64,000 nucleotides of DNA from Enterococcus_A sp051714485 (GCF_051714485.1 NZ_JBIORZ010000001.1:372001-436000), one strand, 5' to 3'. Positions 54,007 through 62,972 are shown, counted from the stretch's first letter. Made by a program: numbers and translations. Notes: generated by a model not told the origin, from the sequence alone.

Positions 54007-54432
54007 ATGCGACCTAATACAGGTTTTTATGCGAGAGAAATCAACGAAATCGTCCAAAATACAGAGAAAATGGGTGAACGCTTACACCCTAGTTATGAAG
54101 AAATCCGTACAGCGTTAGATGAAAAGAAAGTGGCCGATTTCGATCAAGAACATTTATCTGAAATTCATGAATTATTTAAAGAGGGAACGCAGTTCTATCA
54201 ATTAAATCTAGAAAAAATCAGCATGTTAAAAGCACCGGCAAAAGTAATGGGAAATCATAAAAGCTTTGAGAAAGCGTACATTCAATATGTAGCCGGGTGC
54301 CAAGAAATGACGGATAGTTTATTGCCTGAAATAAATGAAGAGGCTTTTAATGCAGCGGAGAAGAAACAAGATGCTGCGACAGATACGATTTATAAAACAA
54401 TTCAAAAAATCACCAATCTGTTATTGAAATAA
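54007..54432 (+). CDS. Hypothetical helical protein, function unknown
   Basis: This 141-residue protein is rich in Glu, Lys and Gln and is predicted helical, with heptad-like segments (residues about 10-50 and 85-140). No signal peptide or membrane helix is visible. I do not recognise a family. The ribosome site AAAGTAGGAATC precedes ATG 54007. It is the only gene in this stretch, followed by a terminator and a tandem repeat array. Confidence 0.6.
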   Translation: MRPNTGFYAREINEIVQNTEKMGERLHPSYEEIRTALDEKKVADFDQEHLSEIHELFKEGTQFYQLNLEKISMLKAPAKVMGNHKSFEKAYIQYVAGCQEMTDSLLPEINEEAFNAAEKKQDAATDTIYKTIQKITNLLLK

Positions 54433-54575
54433 GAAGCAATCTAAAATCCAAAGAGAACAAAAGTTTTCTAATTTTATTATAACGTTATTTTAAATACAAA
54501 TGGAGAAGCATCAGGTATGATTATTTCATAACCAATAACAACCTTTTCTTTTTCATTGCATTTAAGTAATACTCC

Positions 54576-54607
54576 TTTAGCACCGATTTGCCGATCGGTG
54601 CTTTTTT
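54576..54607 (+). terminator. Terminator after the hypothetical gene
   Basis: AGCACCGAT pairs with ATCGGTGCT over a 6-base loop, followed by a T-run. Confidence 0.85.
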
Positions 54608-54947
54608 GTCAGTTCTGCTTTTAGCAGTTTTTTTAGTATGAGGTCCAATTATTGAAATATTATAAATAAAAGGAACAAACCGTTTAGCAGAATGATATGC
54701 GTAGTGACAATTAGACTCATTTTTCCGTTTTTTGGTAAAATGAATTCCAAAATATTGAGATAGTTGTCAGTTCTGCTTTTAGCAGTTTTTTTAGTATGAG
54801 GTCCAATTATTGAAATATTATAAATAAAAGGAACAAACCGTTTAGCAGAATGATATGCGTAATGACAATTAGACTCATTTTTCCGTTTTTTGGTAAAATG
54901 AATTCCAAGATATTGAGATAGTTGTCAGTTCTGCTTTTAGCAGTTTT
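54606..54947. repeat. Tandem array: two 158-bp units plus a 26-bp partial third
   Basis: Copies at 54606-54763 and 54764-54921 differ at a few bases; a third begins at 54922 and matches for 26 bp. Each unit starts with CTGCTTTTAGCAG plus a T-run (a terminator-like mini-hairpin) and ends with a CATTTT...AAAATG inverted segment. I see no frame through it. The unit length is close to that of the leu array but the sequences are not clearly related. Confidence 0.93.
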
Positions 54948-55002
54948 ATAAAGAAAGAGACGTTAGTAATTAAATCTTAAAAATAGAGATACAAGAACAG
55001 TA

Positions 55003-55041
55003 AAAAAACTGGTCTCCAAGTGAATTCAATGGAGACCAGCT
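55003..55041 (-). terminator. Terminator of the lactonase operon
   Basis: CTGGTCTCC pairs with GGAGACCAG, with seven Ts on the minus side and T/A runs on both. It ends the small gene and lactonase transcript. Confidence 0.88.
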
Positions 55042-55044
55042 TTT

Positions 55045-55206
55045 TTAATTTTCAATATTTCTTACATAGTTTTCAAAATAATCATTTAAATCGTTTTTGA
55101 TTTTTTGATATTCTTCTTCGGTGTATTCTTTTTCTTCTAGCCGGCCTTTAAAGTTTGGTAACCCCAAATCTTTCTTCAGCCGCTCGATAACTGCTTCTTT
55201 ATCCAT
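55045..55206 (-). CDS. Small acidic protein, function unknown
   Basis: A 53-residue frame starts at ATG 55206 with AAAGGAACG upstream, 14 bp after the lactonase stop on the same strand. It is Glu/Lys/Asp-rich and helical (VIERLKKDLGLPNF and EEYQKIKNDLND). I do not recognise a family. Position, ribosome site and a following terminator support it as a real gene. Confidence 0.6.
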   Translation of the reverse strand: MDKEAVIERLKKDLGLPNFKGRLEEKEYTEEEYQKIKNDLNDYFENYVRNIEN

Positions 55207-55220
55207 AAGTCGTTCCTTTC

Positions 55221-56240
55221 TTAATCAAAGTACACGCAAACAGTCTCAGGAGCAAAAACGTCCTTTTGAATCATTGTTAACAGACCGTTTTCGTTATCAC
55301 GGCGATAGAGTGTTAAGTTGTCGCTATTTTGGTTAGCAGCGACGACGTATTTGTTGTCTGGACTTAAAGCAAAATCTCTTGGGAAATCTCCTTCAGTCGA
55401 AATGTTTTGAATCAACTCAATGCTTAAACCATCTTCAGCAATAGCAAAGACTGCAATCGAATTGTGTCCGCGATTTGACGCGTATAAGAAACGTCCGTCG
55501 TTAGAGACACGGATCGCCGCGCCGCCATTTTCGCCATCAAACTCTTTGGGTAAAGTAGAAACCTTTTGTTTTTGTGTAAAGCTGCCGTCTGTTTTATCGT
55601 AGGCTAAGACACTGACACTGATGTCTAATTCACCGAATAGATACGCAATGTCACCACTAGGGTGGAATACCAAATGGCGTGGCCCAGTTCCAGGTTCCGC
55701 AACGTAAACAGCCACTTCATCTACTTCGCCAGTTTCACTGACGTCATACGTGTATAGCCGATCTGTACCAAGATCACAAACAGCTAAGCGTTGATCTGGT
55801 GTAAGATCTGTATAATGAGTATGCGCTTTGTCTTGATTTTTATGAGGTCCAGTTGGTTCCTTATGGAAAAGGGCAGCTGCGGCTTCAAGTGAGCCGTCCG
55901 GTTTGATTTTATAAGTATTCAACTCGCCTTTATGATAATTCGCACCATAAACCAATTGACGTACCTCATCGACAGCTACATAGCAAGGTGAAGCGCCTTC
56001 TTCGGTTACCGCATTTAAAAATTTATTTTGAGGATCATAACTAGAAAGTCCACCTTGATCATCGCGACTCGTTACCGAGTATAGAAAATCATTTTTACTC
56101 TTTGTAAGATAAGTAGGACTTGTTTCTTCCGTTAGTAGCACCAAATTGTTTAACGTTTCAGTCGCAGTATCCAATTCGATTTGATAAATGCCTTGACTGA
56201 TGCGTCTTGTATAGGTACCTAGAATTATTTTGTGGATCAT
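55221..56240 (-). CDS. Lactonase-family beta-propeller protein
   Basis: This 339-residue protein is of the seven-bladed lactonase family (6-phosphogluconolactonase YbhE type), with repeated blade segments such as FLYASNRGHNSIAVF and YVVAANQNSDNLTLYRRD, and RHLVFHPSGDIAYLFGE. The likely reaction is hydrolysis of 6-phosphogluconolactone in the pentose phosphate pathway. I start at ATG 56240, 8 bases after GGAGG. The small acidic protein gene follows. Confidence 0.85.
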   Translation of the reverse strand: MIHKIILGTYTRRISQGIYQIELDTATETLNNLVLLTEETSPTYLTKSKNDFLYSVTSRDDQGGLSSYDPQNKFLNAVTEEGASPCYVAVDEVRQLVYGANYHKGELNTYKIKPDGSLEAAAALFHKEPTGPHKNQDKAHTHYTDLTPDQRLAVCDLGTDRLYTYDVSETGEVDEVAVYVAEPGTGPRHLVFHPSGDIAYLFGELDISVSVLAYDKTDGSFTQKQKVSTLPKEFDGENGGAAIRVSNDGRFLYASNRGHNSIAVFAIAEDGLSIELIQNISTEGDFPRDFALSPDNKYVVAANQNSDNLTLYRRDNENGLLTMIQKDVFAPETVCVYFD

Positions 56241-56346
56241 CAAAAAACCTCCTTCATTGTATGTCCATTTTAGCAAGTTTATTCCCGCTTGGATAGCGTT
56301 AACTTTATGATATAATTGAAAAATAAACGAGAAAAGAGCGTGACGT

Positions 56347-56691
56347 ATGACAGTGACAGAAATTACTCAAATTGGAAAAAATGCGATTAATGATGAAAAT
56401 ATCTTGGTTCTTTTTGGTGAAACGATCACACCAGATTTGTTGGATGTTTCGATCGTTCAGAAAAAGCTCGACGAAGAATTGATCACGTTGAAAAAGGGTG
56501 GTCAACTGACTTTTGGAGATCAGGTTTACCAAGTAAATGGTGTAGGACCATTAGCGAATGAAAATCTAAATGAGATTGGGCACGCGACTGTTTTCTTCCA
56601 AGAAGACGTCGGAGTGATCCCAAATGGAATATATGTCACCCCAGAAAAGCTTCCAGATTTGGAAGTTGGGATGAAAATTAGCTATCAGTAG
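56347..56691 (+). CDS. EIIA-Gut-like protein lacking the phospho-accepting histidine
   Basis: This 114-residue protein matches the glucitol/sorbitol PTS EIIA family along its length (GETITPDLLDVSIV, GQLTFGDQVYQVNGVG, ENLNEIGHATVFF). In E. coli GutA the phosphorylated H43 lies in a CFIHCHGEL segment; here the aligned position is Q38 (SIVQKKLDEEL), and the only histidine is in the structural IGH motif. No EIIB/EIIC or gut metabolic genes are nearby. It cannot pass phosphate in the usual way. It precedes an AI-2E family gene by 12 bp. Confidence 0.8.
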   Translation: MTVTEITQIGKNAINDENILVLFGETITPDLLDVSIVQKKLDEELITLKKGGQLTFGDQVYQVNGVGPLANENLNEIGHATVFFQEDVGVIPNGIYVTPEKLPDLEVGMKISYQ

Positions 56692-56703
56692 GAGTGTGAG
56701 TGA

Positions 56704-57867
56704 GTGGATAAAAAGAAATTAACGCAAAAGACTTCTTGGTTTTGGAAATGGTTCTTAAACAGCCAAGTCGTTGTGGCATTGATTATTGTATTACTGCTGC
56801 TCTTGATCGCGCTGGTCTTTACAAAAGTGTCTTATCTATTTGAACCAGTCGGACAATTTTTTGCGATTGTAGGTCTTCCGATAGTCATTGCGGGTATTCT
56901 TTATTATTTGATGAATCCGGTGGTCAATTTCTTAGAAAGAAAAGGACTAAAGCGAACACTTGCGATCATCGTTCTTTTCATAGCGGTCGTTGCATTACTT
57001 ATTTGGGGAATCGTGGTCATTATTCCTCAAATCAGAGAACAAATCGGCTCTATGATGAAAAGCCTGCCGGGATATTTTGATACGATCAGTGATAAAATAA
57101 GTGAGATTTTTAAAGACCCATCCTTCAAACCATTTCAACAGCATATTGACAATAGTTTGCAGAAAATATTGGAGTCTTTGACAGAGACGGCGCAAAATCT
57201 TTCTCGTGTGACTCTGCAGGGATTAGGCAGTGTTGTTTCAACATTAGCTACAGTGGTTATCGCGTTGATCACTGCACCGATTATCCTGTTCTTCTTATTG
57301 AAAGACGGTGATCAGTTGGCACCGTATATCCTTAAGTTTTTGCCCACTAAAACGCGGAAGCCGACATTACGTGTTATGACTGAAATGAACTCTCAACTAG
57401 CTTCTTATATTCGTGGCCAGTTAACGGTAGCATTTGCAGTTGCAGTGATGTTTATTATCGGGTTCTCGTTAGTGGGAATGAATTACGCGATCACGTTGGG
57501 GATTCTAGCAGGATTCCTAAACTTGATACCTTACTTAGGATCATTTTTAGCGATGGTACCTGTAGTCTTTATCGCCATCGTTACTGGTCCAATCATGCTG
57601 GTCAAAGTAATTATTGTCTTTACAATTGAACAGACGATTGAAGGACGGATTGTGTCGCCGCTAGTATTAGGCAATCAATTAGAGATCCATCCGGTGACGA
57701 TTATGTTTGTCCTGTTAACAGCAGGGAAGATTTTTGGAATTACTGGGGTGATTTTGGGGATTCCATTTTATGCGGTAGCGAAAGTTATTGCGATACATGT
57801 CTTTGAATGGTACAAAAAAGTATCCAATCTTTATGAAGATTCAGAAAAAAATCCTGTCGATGAATGA
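56704..57867 (+). CDS. AI-2E family (PerM-type) membrane transporter
   Basis: This 387-residue protein has about seven to eight helices, including a pair near the N-terminus (about 20-65) and the conserved GFLNLIPYLGSFLAMVPVVFIAI and IEGRIVSPLVLGNQLEIHPVTIMFVLL motifs. The family includes exporters and cation:proton antiporters; the substrate is unknown here. It starts with GTG 56704 after AGGAG. Its stop codon lies in the stem of its own terminator. Confidence 0.85.
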   Translation: MDKKKLTQKTSWFWKWFLNSQVVVALIIVLLLLLIALVFTKVSYLFEPVGQFFAIVGLPIVIAGILYYLMNPVVNFLERKGLKRTLAIIVLFIAVVALLIWGIVVIIPQIREQIGSMMKSLPGYFDTISDKISEIFKDPSFKPFQQHIDNSLQKILESLTETAQNLSRVTLQGLGSVVSTLATVVIALITAPIILFFLLKDGDQLAPYILKFLPTKTRKPTLRVMTEMNSQLASYIRGQLTVAFAVAVMFIIGFSLVGMNYAITLGILAGFLNLIPYLGSFLAMVPVVFIAIVTGPIMLVKVIIVFTIEQTIEGRIVSPLVLGNQLEIHPVTIMFVLLTAGKIFGITGVILGIPFYAVAKVIAIHVFEWYKKVSNLYEDSEKNPVDE

Positions 57868-57884
57868 TCGACAGGATTTTTTTA
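57850..57884 (+). terminator. Terminator of the AI-2E family gene
   Basis: AATCCTGTCGAT pairs with ATCGACAGGATT over 6 bases and is followed by a T-run. The gene's TGA stop falls within it. Confidence 0.88.
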
Positions 57885-57904
57885 TTTGCCAAAACAAAAA
57901 TTGG

Positions 57905-58525
57905 CTAAAACTGTGCAGCCAATGATTTGGCTTTTTCTTTTGCTGCTGCCATAATCTCAGGTGCTCTAGCTGGATCATAATCCGCACCTTCGATATAAAT
58001 GGAATCAAACTCAGTGATACCGATAAAATTCAAAATCCCCTTAACATACTGCGCTGAGAAATCCTGACCGTTATATGTACCGCCACTTGATTGTATATGA
58101 AGAGCTTTTTTATCTGTAATTAATCCGGTAGGACCTTCTGCAGTGTATTTGAAGGTTTTACCTGCGACGTTAATCGTGTCGAACCAAGCTTTTAATTTTG
58201 TTGGGATATTTAAATTCCATAAAGCATTGGCGATAACGATTTTTTCACTAGCTAAAAATTGATCAGTAAATTCATTGAAAACGCGAACCTTTTCTTGTTG
58301 AATATTACTTAATTCGGTAAAATCAGCACCCTTTTGCAACGATTTCCAGGCTAATAGCAGGTCGCCGTCAATCTCAGGGAGATCTGTATAATACAAATCT
58401 AACATGGTGAAAACATCTTCTGGATGACTTGCTTGATGTGCTTCAATAAAAGTGTCCAAAATAGTTACAGTTTGTGAGTCTTCTGCAGCTAGCGGGTGAG
58501 CATTTACTACTAAAACATTTGCCAA
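57905..58525 (-). CDS. FMN-dependent NADH-azoreductase (AzoR type)
   Basis: This 206-residue flavodoxin-fold enzyme has the N-terminal VLVVNAHPLAAEDSQT, the NALWNLNIPTKLKAWFDTINVAGKTFKY motif and SSGGTYNGQDFS. It reduces azo dyes and quinones with NADH and may protect against electrophile stress. I choose TTG 58525, 8 bases after AAGGAG; an in-frame GTG at 58534 is within the ribosome site. It is monocistronic. Confidence 0.88.
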   Translation of the reverse strand: MANVLVVNAHPLAAEDSQTVTILDTFIEAHQASHPEDVFTMLDLYYTDLPEIDGDLLLAWKSLQKGADFTELSNIQQEKVRVFNEFTDQFLASEKIVIANALWNLNIPTKLKAWFDTINVAGKTFKYTAEGPTGLITDKKALHIQSSGGTYNGQDFSAQYVKGILNFIGITEFDSIYIEGADYDPARAPEIMAAAKEKAKSLAAQF

Positions 58526-58624
58526 AACTAACACTCCTTAAATTTAGTTACAAACGAATCCTACACAATATATCTAAAACAAACAATTTATCTGCTTGTC
58601 ATAGACGGTAAGAAACATTTTTTG

Positions 58625-58933
58625 TTAACTTGCAAGATATTGATTATAAGCAGAAGTACCACCAATCACATTTACCACTTGGAAGCCTTCCTTTGTTAAA
58701 AATTGCGCCATCGTTTTCGAACGAACGCCGAATTGAGTAAATAGGTAATACGTTTTACCTTTGTCAAGCTGGTCTAAACGATTAGGCAATTGGGTCAACG
58801 GAATACGGGAAACATTCGATCCCTCTAATAAATCAAAGGAATCATTAAAATCAGGGTCTCTCAAGTCCAAAACATCCACGGGTTCTTTAGCGGCAAGCGT
58901 CATAAATTCTTTTGTTGTTACTGAATAGTTCAT
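58625..58933 (-). CDS. Rhodanese-fold protein without catalytic cysteine
   Basis: This 102-residue single rhodanese domain has VDVLDLRDPDFN and IPLTQLPNRLDQLDKGKTYYLF-like strands and GFQVVNVIGG. The CxxGxRS active loop reads TQFGVRS and the protein contains no cysteine, so it cannot carry a persulfide. It may be a binding or regulatory domain. A weak AAAGAAAGATG precedes ATG 58933. Confidence 0.82.
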   Translation of the reverse strand: MNYSVTTKEFMTLAAKEPVDVLDLRDPDFNDSFDLLEGSNVSRIPLTQLPNRLDQLDKGKTYYLFTQFGVRSKTMAQFLTKEGFQVVNVIGGTSAYNQYLAS

Positions 58934-59239
58934 CTTTCTTTACAACCTTTTCTTTCCTAAGATTGATTCCAACTTTAATATATATATTGTCTTATTACAA
59001 GTGTTATCATAGCCATTTTACTGGAATTTGACAAAAAGTAAAGGAATCATTCAAAAAAAACTCAGATTAAGAAAAAATTGATAAGCATTATTCTTGAATT
59101 TATTAAAAAATCGCTTCTCTTGTCTATAAAATCGGCTCGCTTAAATAGAAAGATTTTAGAACTCTCTTTTTATCAAAGGATATTGCTTGCGTGAATCAAA
59201 TGGCATCGTTAGAATAGTAGTGATGGAGGGAAGAGAACA

Positions 59240-60061
59240 ATGGGAAATTTTCATGTAGGGAATCTTAATTTAAAAACGATCGCCATTCGCGTACGAGACC
59301 GTGACGGAATGATTCATTTCTATCGTGATATTATTGGACTGCACTTATTGCGGGAAGAAAACGAATTAGCGATTCTAGGATACAAAGATCCAGCCAGCGA
59401 ACTGCTTTGGTTGGAGGAAAGTCCGCGTGCAGATGAACATCGTGGCGAGATCAAAAAAATGCAACGGGTTTCATTGGTTGTACCTAATGTAGAAGAGTTA
59501 GCGAACGTTTATTATCGAGCAGAAAAAGAAAACTATCCAGTCAAATCAGCGCTGCAAGCTGATGAAGAAAAGGGTTTGCTCTTTGAAGACCCTGAGGGAA
59601 ATGAGATTGAAATTTTCTATGCTCCTAGTAAAGAACGTTCAACATCAGAGCCAATCAACATTGACTTTAAGGAATTAGCGAAGAAAGCGACGAAACGTGA
59701 AAAAATCCATGAGGCTTATTTTGACAAGATTCATTTAAATGTCAGCAACATGAAAAAACAGCAAGCGTTTCTAGCGGATATTCTAGGGTTGAAGGTACAT
59801 GATGAAAGTGATGAGGAATTATCATTGAACCGCGGTGAGTTTAATGTGGGCTTAACTACTGCGACAGGCGGTACGATTGATCTACCAACAGATAAGGTGC
59901 TAGGCTTGGACTTTTTACAATTTAAAGTTTCAAAAACGAAACTTCAAGAATTGTGCCAACACTTGAGTGATGAGCAGTTAGATTATTTCTGTGACAAAAA
60001 GAAATCTTTGATTACGCTTTATGATGCTGCAGGCATTGAATGGTGGTTCGTATTAAAATAG
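59240..60061 (+). CDS. VOC-superfamily protein, two glyoxalase domains
   Basis: This 273-residue protein contains two VOC modules, about residues 8-128 and 150-272, similar in layout to CatE-type ring-cleaving dioxygenases of Firmicutes. The usual first-position metal His in module 1 is replaced (TIAIRV), whereas module 2 has FDKIHLNV. GNEIEIFY is present in module 1. Substrate and activity are unknown. Ribosome site GGAGGGAAG precedes ATG 59240. The 58934-59239 gap holds no gene I can support. Confidence 0.82.
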   Translation: MGNFHVGNLNLKTIAIRVRDRDGMIHFYRDIIGLHLLREENELAILGYKDPASELLWLEESPRADEHRGEIKKMQRVSLVVPNVEELANVYYRAEKENYPVKSALQADEEKGLLFEDPEGNEIEIFYAPSKERSTSEPINIDFKELAKKATKREKIHEAYFDKIHLNVSNMKKQQAFLADILGLKVHDESDEELSLNRGEFNVGLTTATGGTIDLPTDKVLGLDFLQFKVSKTKLQELCQHLSDEQLDYFCDKKKSLITLYDAAGIEWWFVLK

Positions 60062-60065
60062 CAAA

Positions 60066-60101
60066 AAATAAAACTGCGAGAAATCGCGGTTTTATTTTTT
60101 A
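60066..60101 (+). terminator. Terminator of the VOC gene
   Basis: ATAAAACTGCGA pairs with TCGCGGTTTTAT, followed by Ts. Confidence 0.85.
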
Positions 60102-60180
60102 TCTTAATTAGAGTCTAAAAAGTTTTCGTTTTCTGTTTTATGCTATACTTTTTTAGGAAATATTTTTAAGGAGGGGCGCT

Positions 60181-61212
60181 ATGTATCCTGAAACACTTCG
60201 CTTAATAGAAGCAAAACTTCAAAAAGGTGTTTTTCCTGGGACTGTTTTTTGCTTTATTGAGGGTGAGGAAGAGGAAGTAAACGTTTTGGGCAGTGCACAA
60301 GTTGAACCAACAGAAATTGCCATGCAGGAAGAGTTGCTTTTTGATGTGGCCTCCTTAACAAAAGTTGTCTGTACGACGACTGTAATGTTAAAGCTAAAAG
60401 AAGCAGGGAAGCTTTCTTGGGATCAGACACTTCATGAGCTGCTGCCAGAATTTCAAAATGAGACAATTACATTACGACATTTGTTAACGCATACGTCAGA
60501 TATTCAGACCTATATTCCTGATCGCGATCAATTGAACGCAGAAGAGCTGCGTGCGGCTTATTTGACGTTACAGCCTGGAGGCAGACTTGGTGAAGTCGTT
60601 CAATATACCGATGCCGGAACAATTCTATTGGGTTTTCTGATTGAGAGAATCTATCAACAAGATGCAATCGAAGTTTTTAAAGAAGATGTTTTGCAGCCGC
60701 TAGGAATGGCTGATAGCGGCTTCTTACCTCAACCGCCGTATGATAAAATTGTCCCCACGCAGAAATTTGCTGATGGAACGATTTTAAAAGGTCTAACCCA
60801 TGATCCAAAAGCACGAGTCCTAGGATCTCATGCCGGAAATGCTGGCCTGTTTACTAATATGAAAGATTTAAGTAAATTTGCAAAAATGTATTTGAATCTT
60901 GGACGTGTTAGCGATATTATTTATTTGCATGACAAGACAGTTTTCGAACTGCTTCATGATCAGACACCAACGCAAGAAGGAAAGCGTTCGATTGGTTGGG
61001 ATTTGAAGTTCAGTCCGTTAGATCAATCACCGTTACTTTTTCATACAGGGTATACAGGCACTTTCTTGATGCTGGATGTCGTAAAGAAATCAGCTTTCAT
61101 TTTTCTGTCAAATCGTGTCCATACGGAAGATCATCGTGAGAGCTATGTGGCTCATCGTGATGACATCTTAGCCTGCTATTTGAATGAGCGAGTAAAAATC
61201 TATCAAAAATAA
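60181..61212 (+). CDS. Serine hydrolase, class C beta-lactamase/EstB family
   Basis: This 343-residue protein has the SxxK motif (SLTK in DVASLTKVVCTT), a YxN-like YTD and a KTG-like HTG (HTGYTGT). It lacks a signal peptide, so it is probably a cytoplasmic esterase or amidase rather than a beta-lactamase. A phenylalanine/glycine-rich core (GLFTNMKDLSKFAKMYLNLG) is typical. AAGGAGG precedes ATG 60181; manA follows 30 bp downstream. Confidence 0.85.
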   Translation: MYPETLRLIEAKLQKGVFPGTVFCFIEGEEEEVNVLGSAQVEPTEIAMQEELLFDVASLTKVVCTTTVMLKLKEAGKLSWDQTLHELLPEFQNETITLRHLLTHTSDIQTYIPDRDQLNAEELRAAYLTLQPGGRLGEVVQYTDAGTILLGFLIERIYQQDAIEVFKEDVLQPLGMADSGFLPQPPYDKIVPTQKFADGTILKGLTHDPKARVLGSHAGNAGLFTNMKDLSKFAKMYLNLGRVSDIIYLHDKTVFELLHDQTPTQEGKRSIGWDLKFSPLDQSPLLFHTGYTGTFLMLDVVKKSAFIFLSNRVHTEDHRESYVAHRDDILACYLNERVKIYQK

Positions 61213-61242
61213 AAACTTTAAGATGAAAAAGGAGCAAAAATC

Positions 61243-62193
61243 ATGGAACCATTATTTTTAAAACCAGTTTTTCAAGAAAAGATTTGGGGCGGAGATCAGT
61301 TGCATACCGTTTTTGGTTTTGATATTCCTAATGACAAAATCGGGGAAGATTGGGCGATCAGCGGACACCCTCATGGCGTTAGTACTGTAGAGAATGGTCC
61401 GTATAAAGGCTCTAAAGTCAGTGATCTTTGGAATGATCATCGGGAATTGTTTGGGAATGCAGAAGGTGACGTTTTCCCATTGTTGACCAAAATTCTAGAT
61501 GCAGAAGATGATTTGTCTGTCCAAGTTCATCCTGATGACAGCTATGGGTTAAAACATGAAGGGGAATTAGGGAAAACGGAGTGCTGGTATATCATTAACG
61601 CAAAACCAGGTTCTGAAATTGTTTATGGGCATAATGCGAAATCTCGTGAAGAATTAGCAGAAATGATCGAAGCCGGACGCTGGGATGATCTTTTGCGGCG
61701 CGTACCTGTAAAAAAAGGTGATTTCTTCTATGTACCAAGCGGGACGATTCATGCGATCGGTAAAGGCATCATGATATTAGAAACACAGCAAAGCTCAGAT
61801 ACGACCTACCGTGTATATGACTATGATCGCAAAGATGACCAGGAAAATACACGTGAGTTGCATATCCAACAATCAATTGATGTGACAACAGTACCTGCGA
61901 TCAGCCCTGAATTGGAAGTATCTGAAAGTAAAAAGGGCACGTCCTCTGTAATTACCTATTTGAAGACGGATTTCTTCAATGTTTATGAATGGGATGTTGT
62001 TGGTGAGCTTTCGCTTAAAAAAGAAGGCGATTATACTTTAGTGACCGTTGTTGAAGGGTATGGCAATTTGATCGTTGATGGTCAAAGCTATGAAATGAAA
62101 CCTGGTACAAGCTGTATTTTACCAGCACAAATTATGGAATGGAAAGTTGAAGGCGAAATGAAAATCATTGCTTCAACTCCAGGAAAAAAATAG
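61243..62193 (+). CDS. manA: Mannose-6-phosphate isomerase, class I
   Basis: This 316-residue zinc enzyme interconverts mannose-6-phosphate and fructose-6-phosphate. It has the metal-binding QVHPDD (residues about 95-100) and the GTIHAIG and YRVYDYDR segments. AAGGAG precedes ATG 61243. It follows the serine hydrolase gene and ends at a terminator. Confidence 0.94.
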   Translation: MEPLFLKPVFQEKIWGGDQLHTVFGFDIPNDKIGEDWAISGHPHGVSTVENGPYKGSKVSDLWNDHRELFGNAEGDVFPLLTKILDAEDDLSVQVHPDDSYGLKHEGELGKTECWYIINAKPGSEIVYGHNAKSREELAEMIEAGRWDDLLRRVPVKKGDFFYVPSGTIHAIGKGIMILETQQSSDTTYRVYDYDRKDDQENTRELHIQQSIDVTTVPAISPELEVSESKKGTSSVITYLKTDFFNVYEWDVVGELSLKKEGDYTLVTVVEGYGNLIVDGQSYEMKPGTSCILPAQIMEWKVEGEMKIIASTPGKK

Positions 62194-62202
62194 AGGGATT
62201 CT

Positions 62203-62238
62203 AAAAGTGTTCAGTATCTAAAACTGAACACTTTTTTG
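62203..62238 (+). terminator. Terminator after manA
   Basis: AAAAGTGTTCAG pairs with CTGAACACTTTT, followed by T. Confidence 0.9.
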
Positions 62239-62245
62239 CATGCGA

Positions 62246-62284
62246 AAAAATAACCATCAGCATTTCGCCGATGGTCATTTTTTA
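62246..62284 (-). terminator. Terminator of murT-gatD
   Basis: In the minus transcript GACCATC pairs with GATGGTT around an 11-base loop, followed by a T-run. It lies next to the gatD stop. Confidence 0.75.
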
Positions 62285-62285
62285 T

Positions 62286-62972
62286 TTATGCTATTTCTGG
62301 CAAGTCCACATCTTCACCATATTTATTTTTTAAAGCAGTATGGAGCAAACGAACAGCAAGAGATTTATTACGGGCTAAAATTGGTCCGTGGAAGTACGAG
62401 CCATAAACATTTCTATAAATGACGCCTTCACCTTGATCTTCACCATTATTTCCATTACCCTTGACGATCGTGCCAAGAGGACGTTCGCCTTCGCCTAGGA
62501 AAGTTCGTCCATTATGGTTTTCAAAGCCGTAGTAGGTTTCACCGAACTCCTCATTATGAATCTCGATATCTCCGATAAAGCGATGGTTATCTTGACTCAA
62601 GGTATAATGATCCAAAGCTCCAATACCATCGATTTTTTCACCATTTGCGCCAATGTAATAATGACCAAGCAATTGATAGCCGCCACAAATTGAAAGCAGC
62701 ACGCCATCGTTTTCGATGTATTTAGTTAATGCTTCTTTTTTATCTTGGATATCTTTTGAGACGATGACCTGTTCGTAATCCTGACCGCCGCCGATAAAAA
62801 CAAAATCGAATTTGTCAGAGTCAAAATCTTGATAGATGCTGACAATTTCCGAATGAATGTCGATCCCCATTTGTTTCGCGTAATAATTCAGGGTCAAGAG
62901 ATTTCCGTTATCGCCGTAAGTATTTAATAAATTTCCGTACAAATGCGCTAAGTTTAATTCGTATTTAGCCAC
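62286..62972 (-). CDS. gatD: Lipid II isoglutaminyl synthase, glutaminase subunit
   Basis: This 228-residue class I glutamine amidotransferase has the catalytic Cys in LSICGGYQLLG and His in GSYFHGPILARN, with the GGGQDYEQ oxyanion segment. With MurT it amidates the D-glutamate of lipid II, which is needed for efficient cross-linking. The start is GTG 62972, 8 bases after GGAGG. It overlaps the murT end by 8 bp. Confidence 0.94.
   Translation of the reverse strand: MAKYELNLAHLYGNLLNTYGDNGNLLTLNYYAKQMGIDIHSEIVSIYQDFDSDKFDFVFIGGGQDYEQVIVSKDIQDKKEALTKYIENDGVLLSICGGYQLLGHYYIGANGEKIDGIGALDHYTLSQDNHRFIGDIEIHNEEFGETYYGFENHNGRTFLGEGERPLGTIVKGNGNNGEDQGEGVIYRNVYGSYFHGPILARNKSLAVRLLHTALKNKYGEDVDLPEIA

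Noticed and set aside
54606..54947. CRISPR array or small coding repeat
   Set aside because: Units abut without spacers and are interrupted by stops in the frames I checked.
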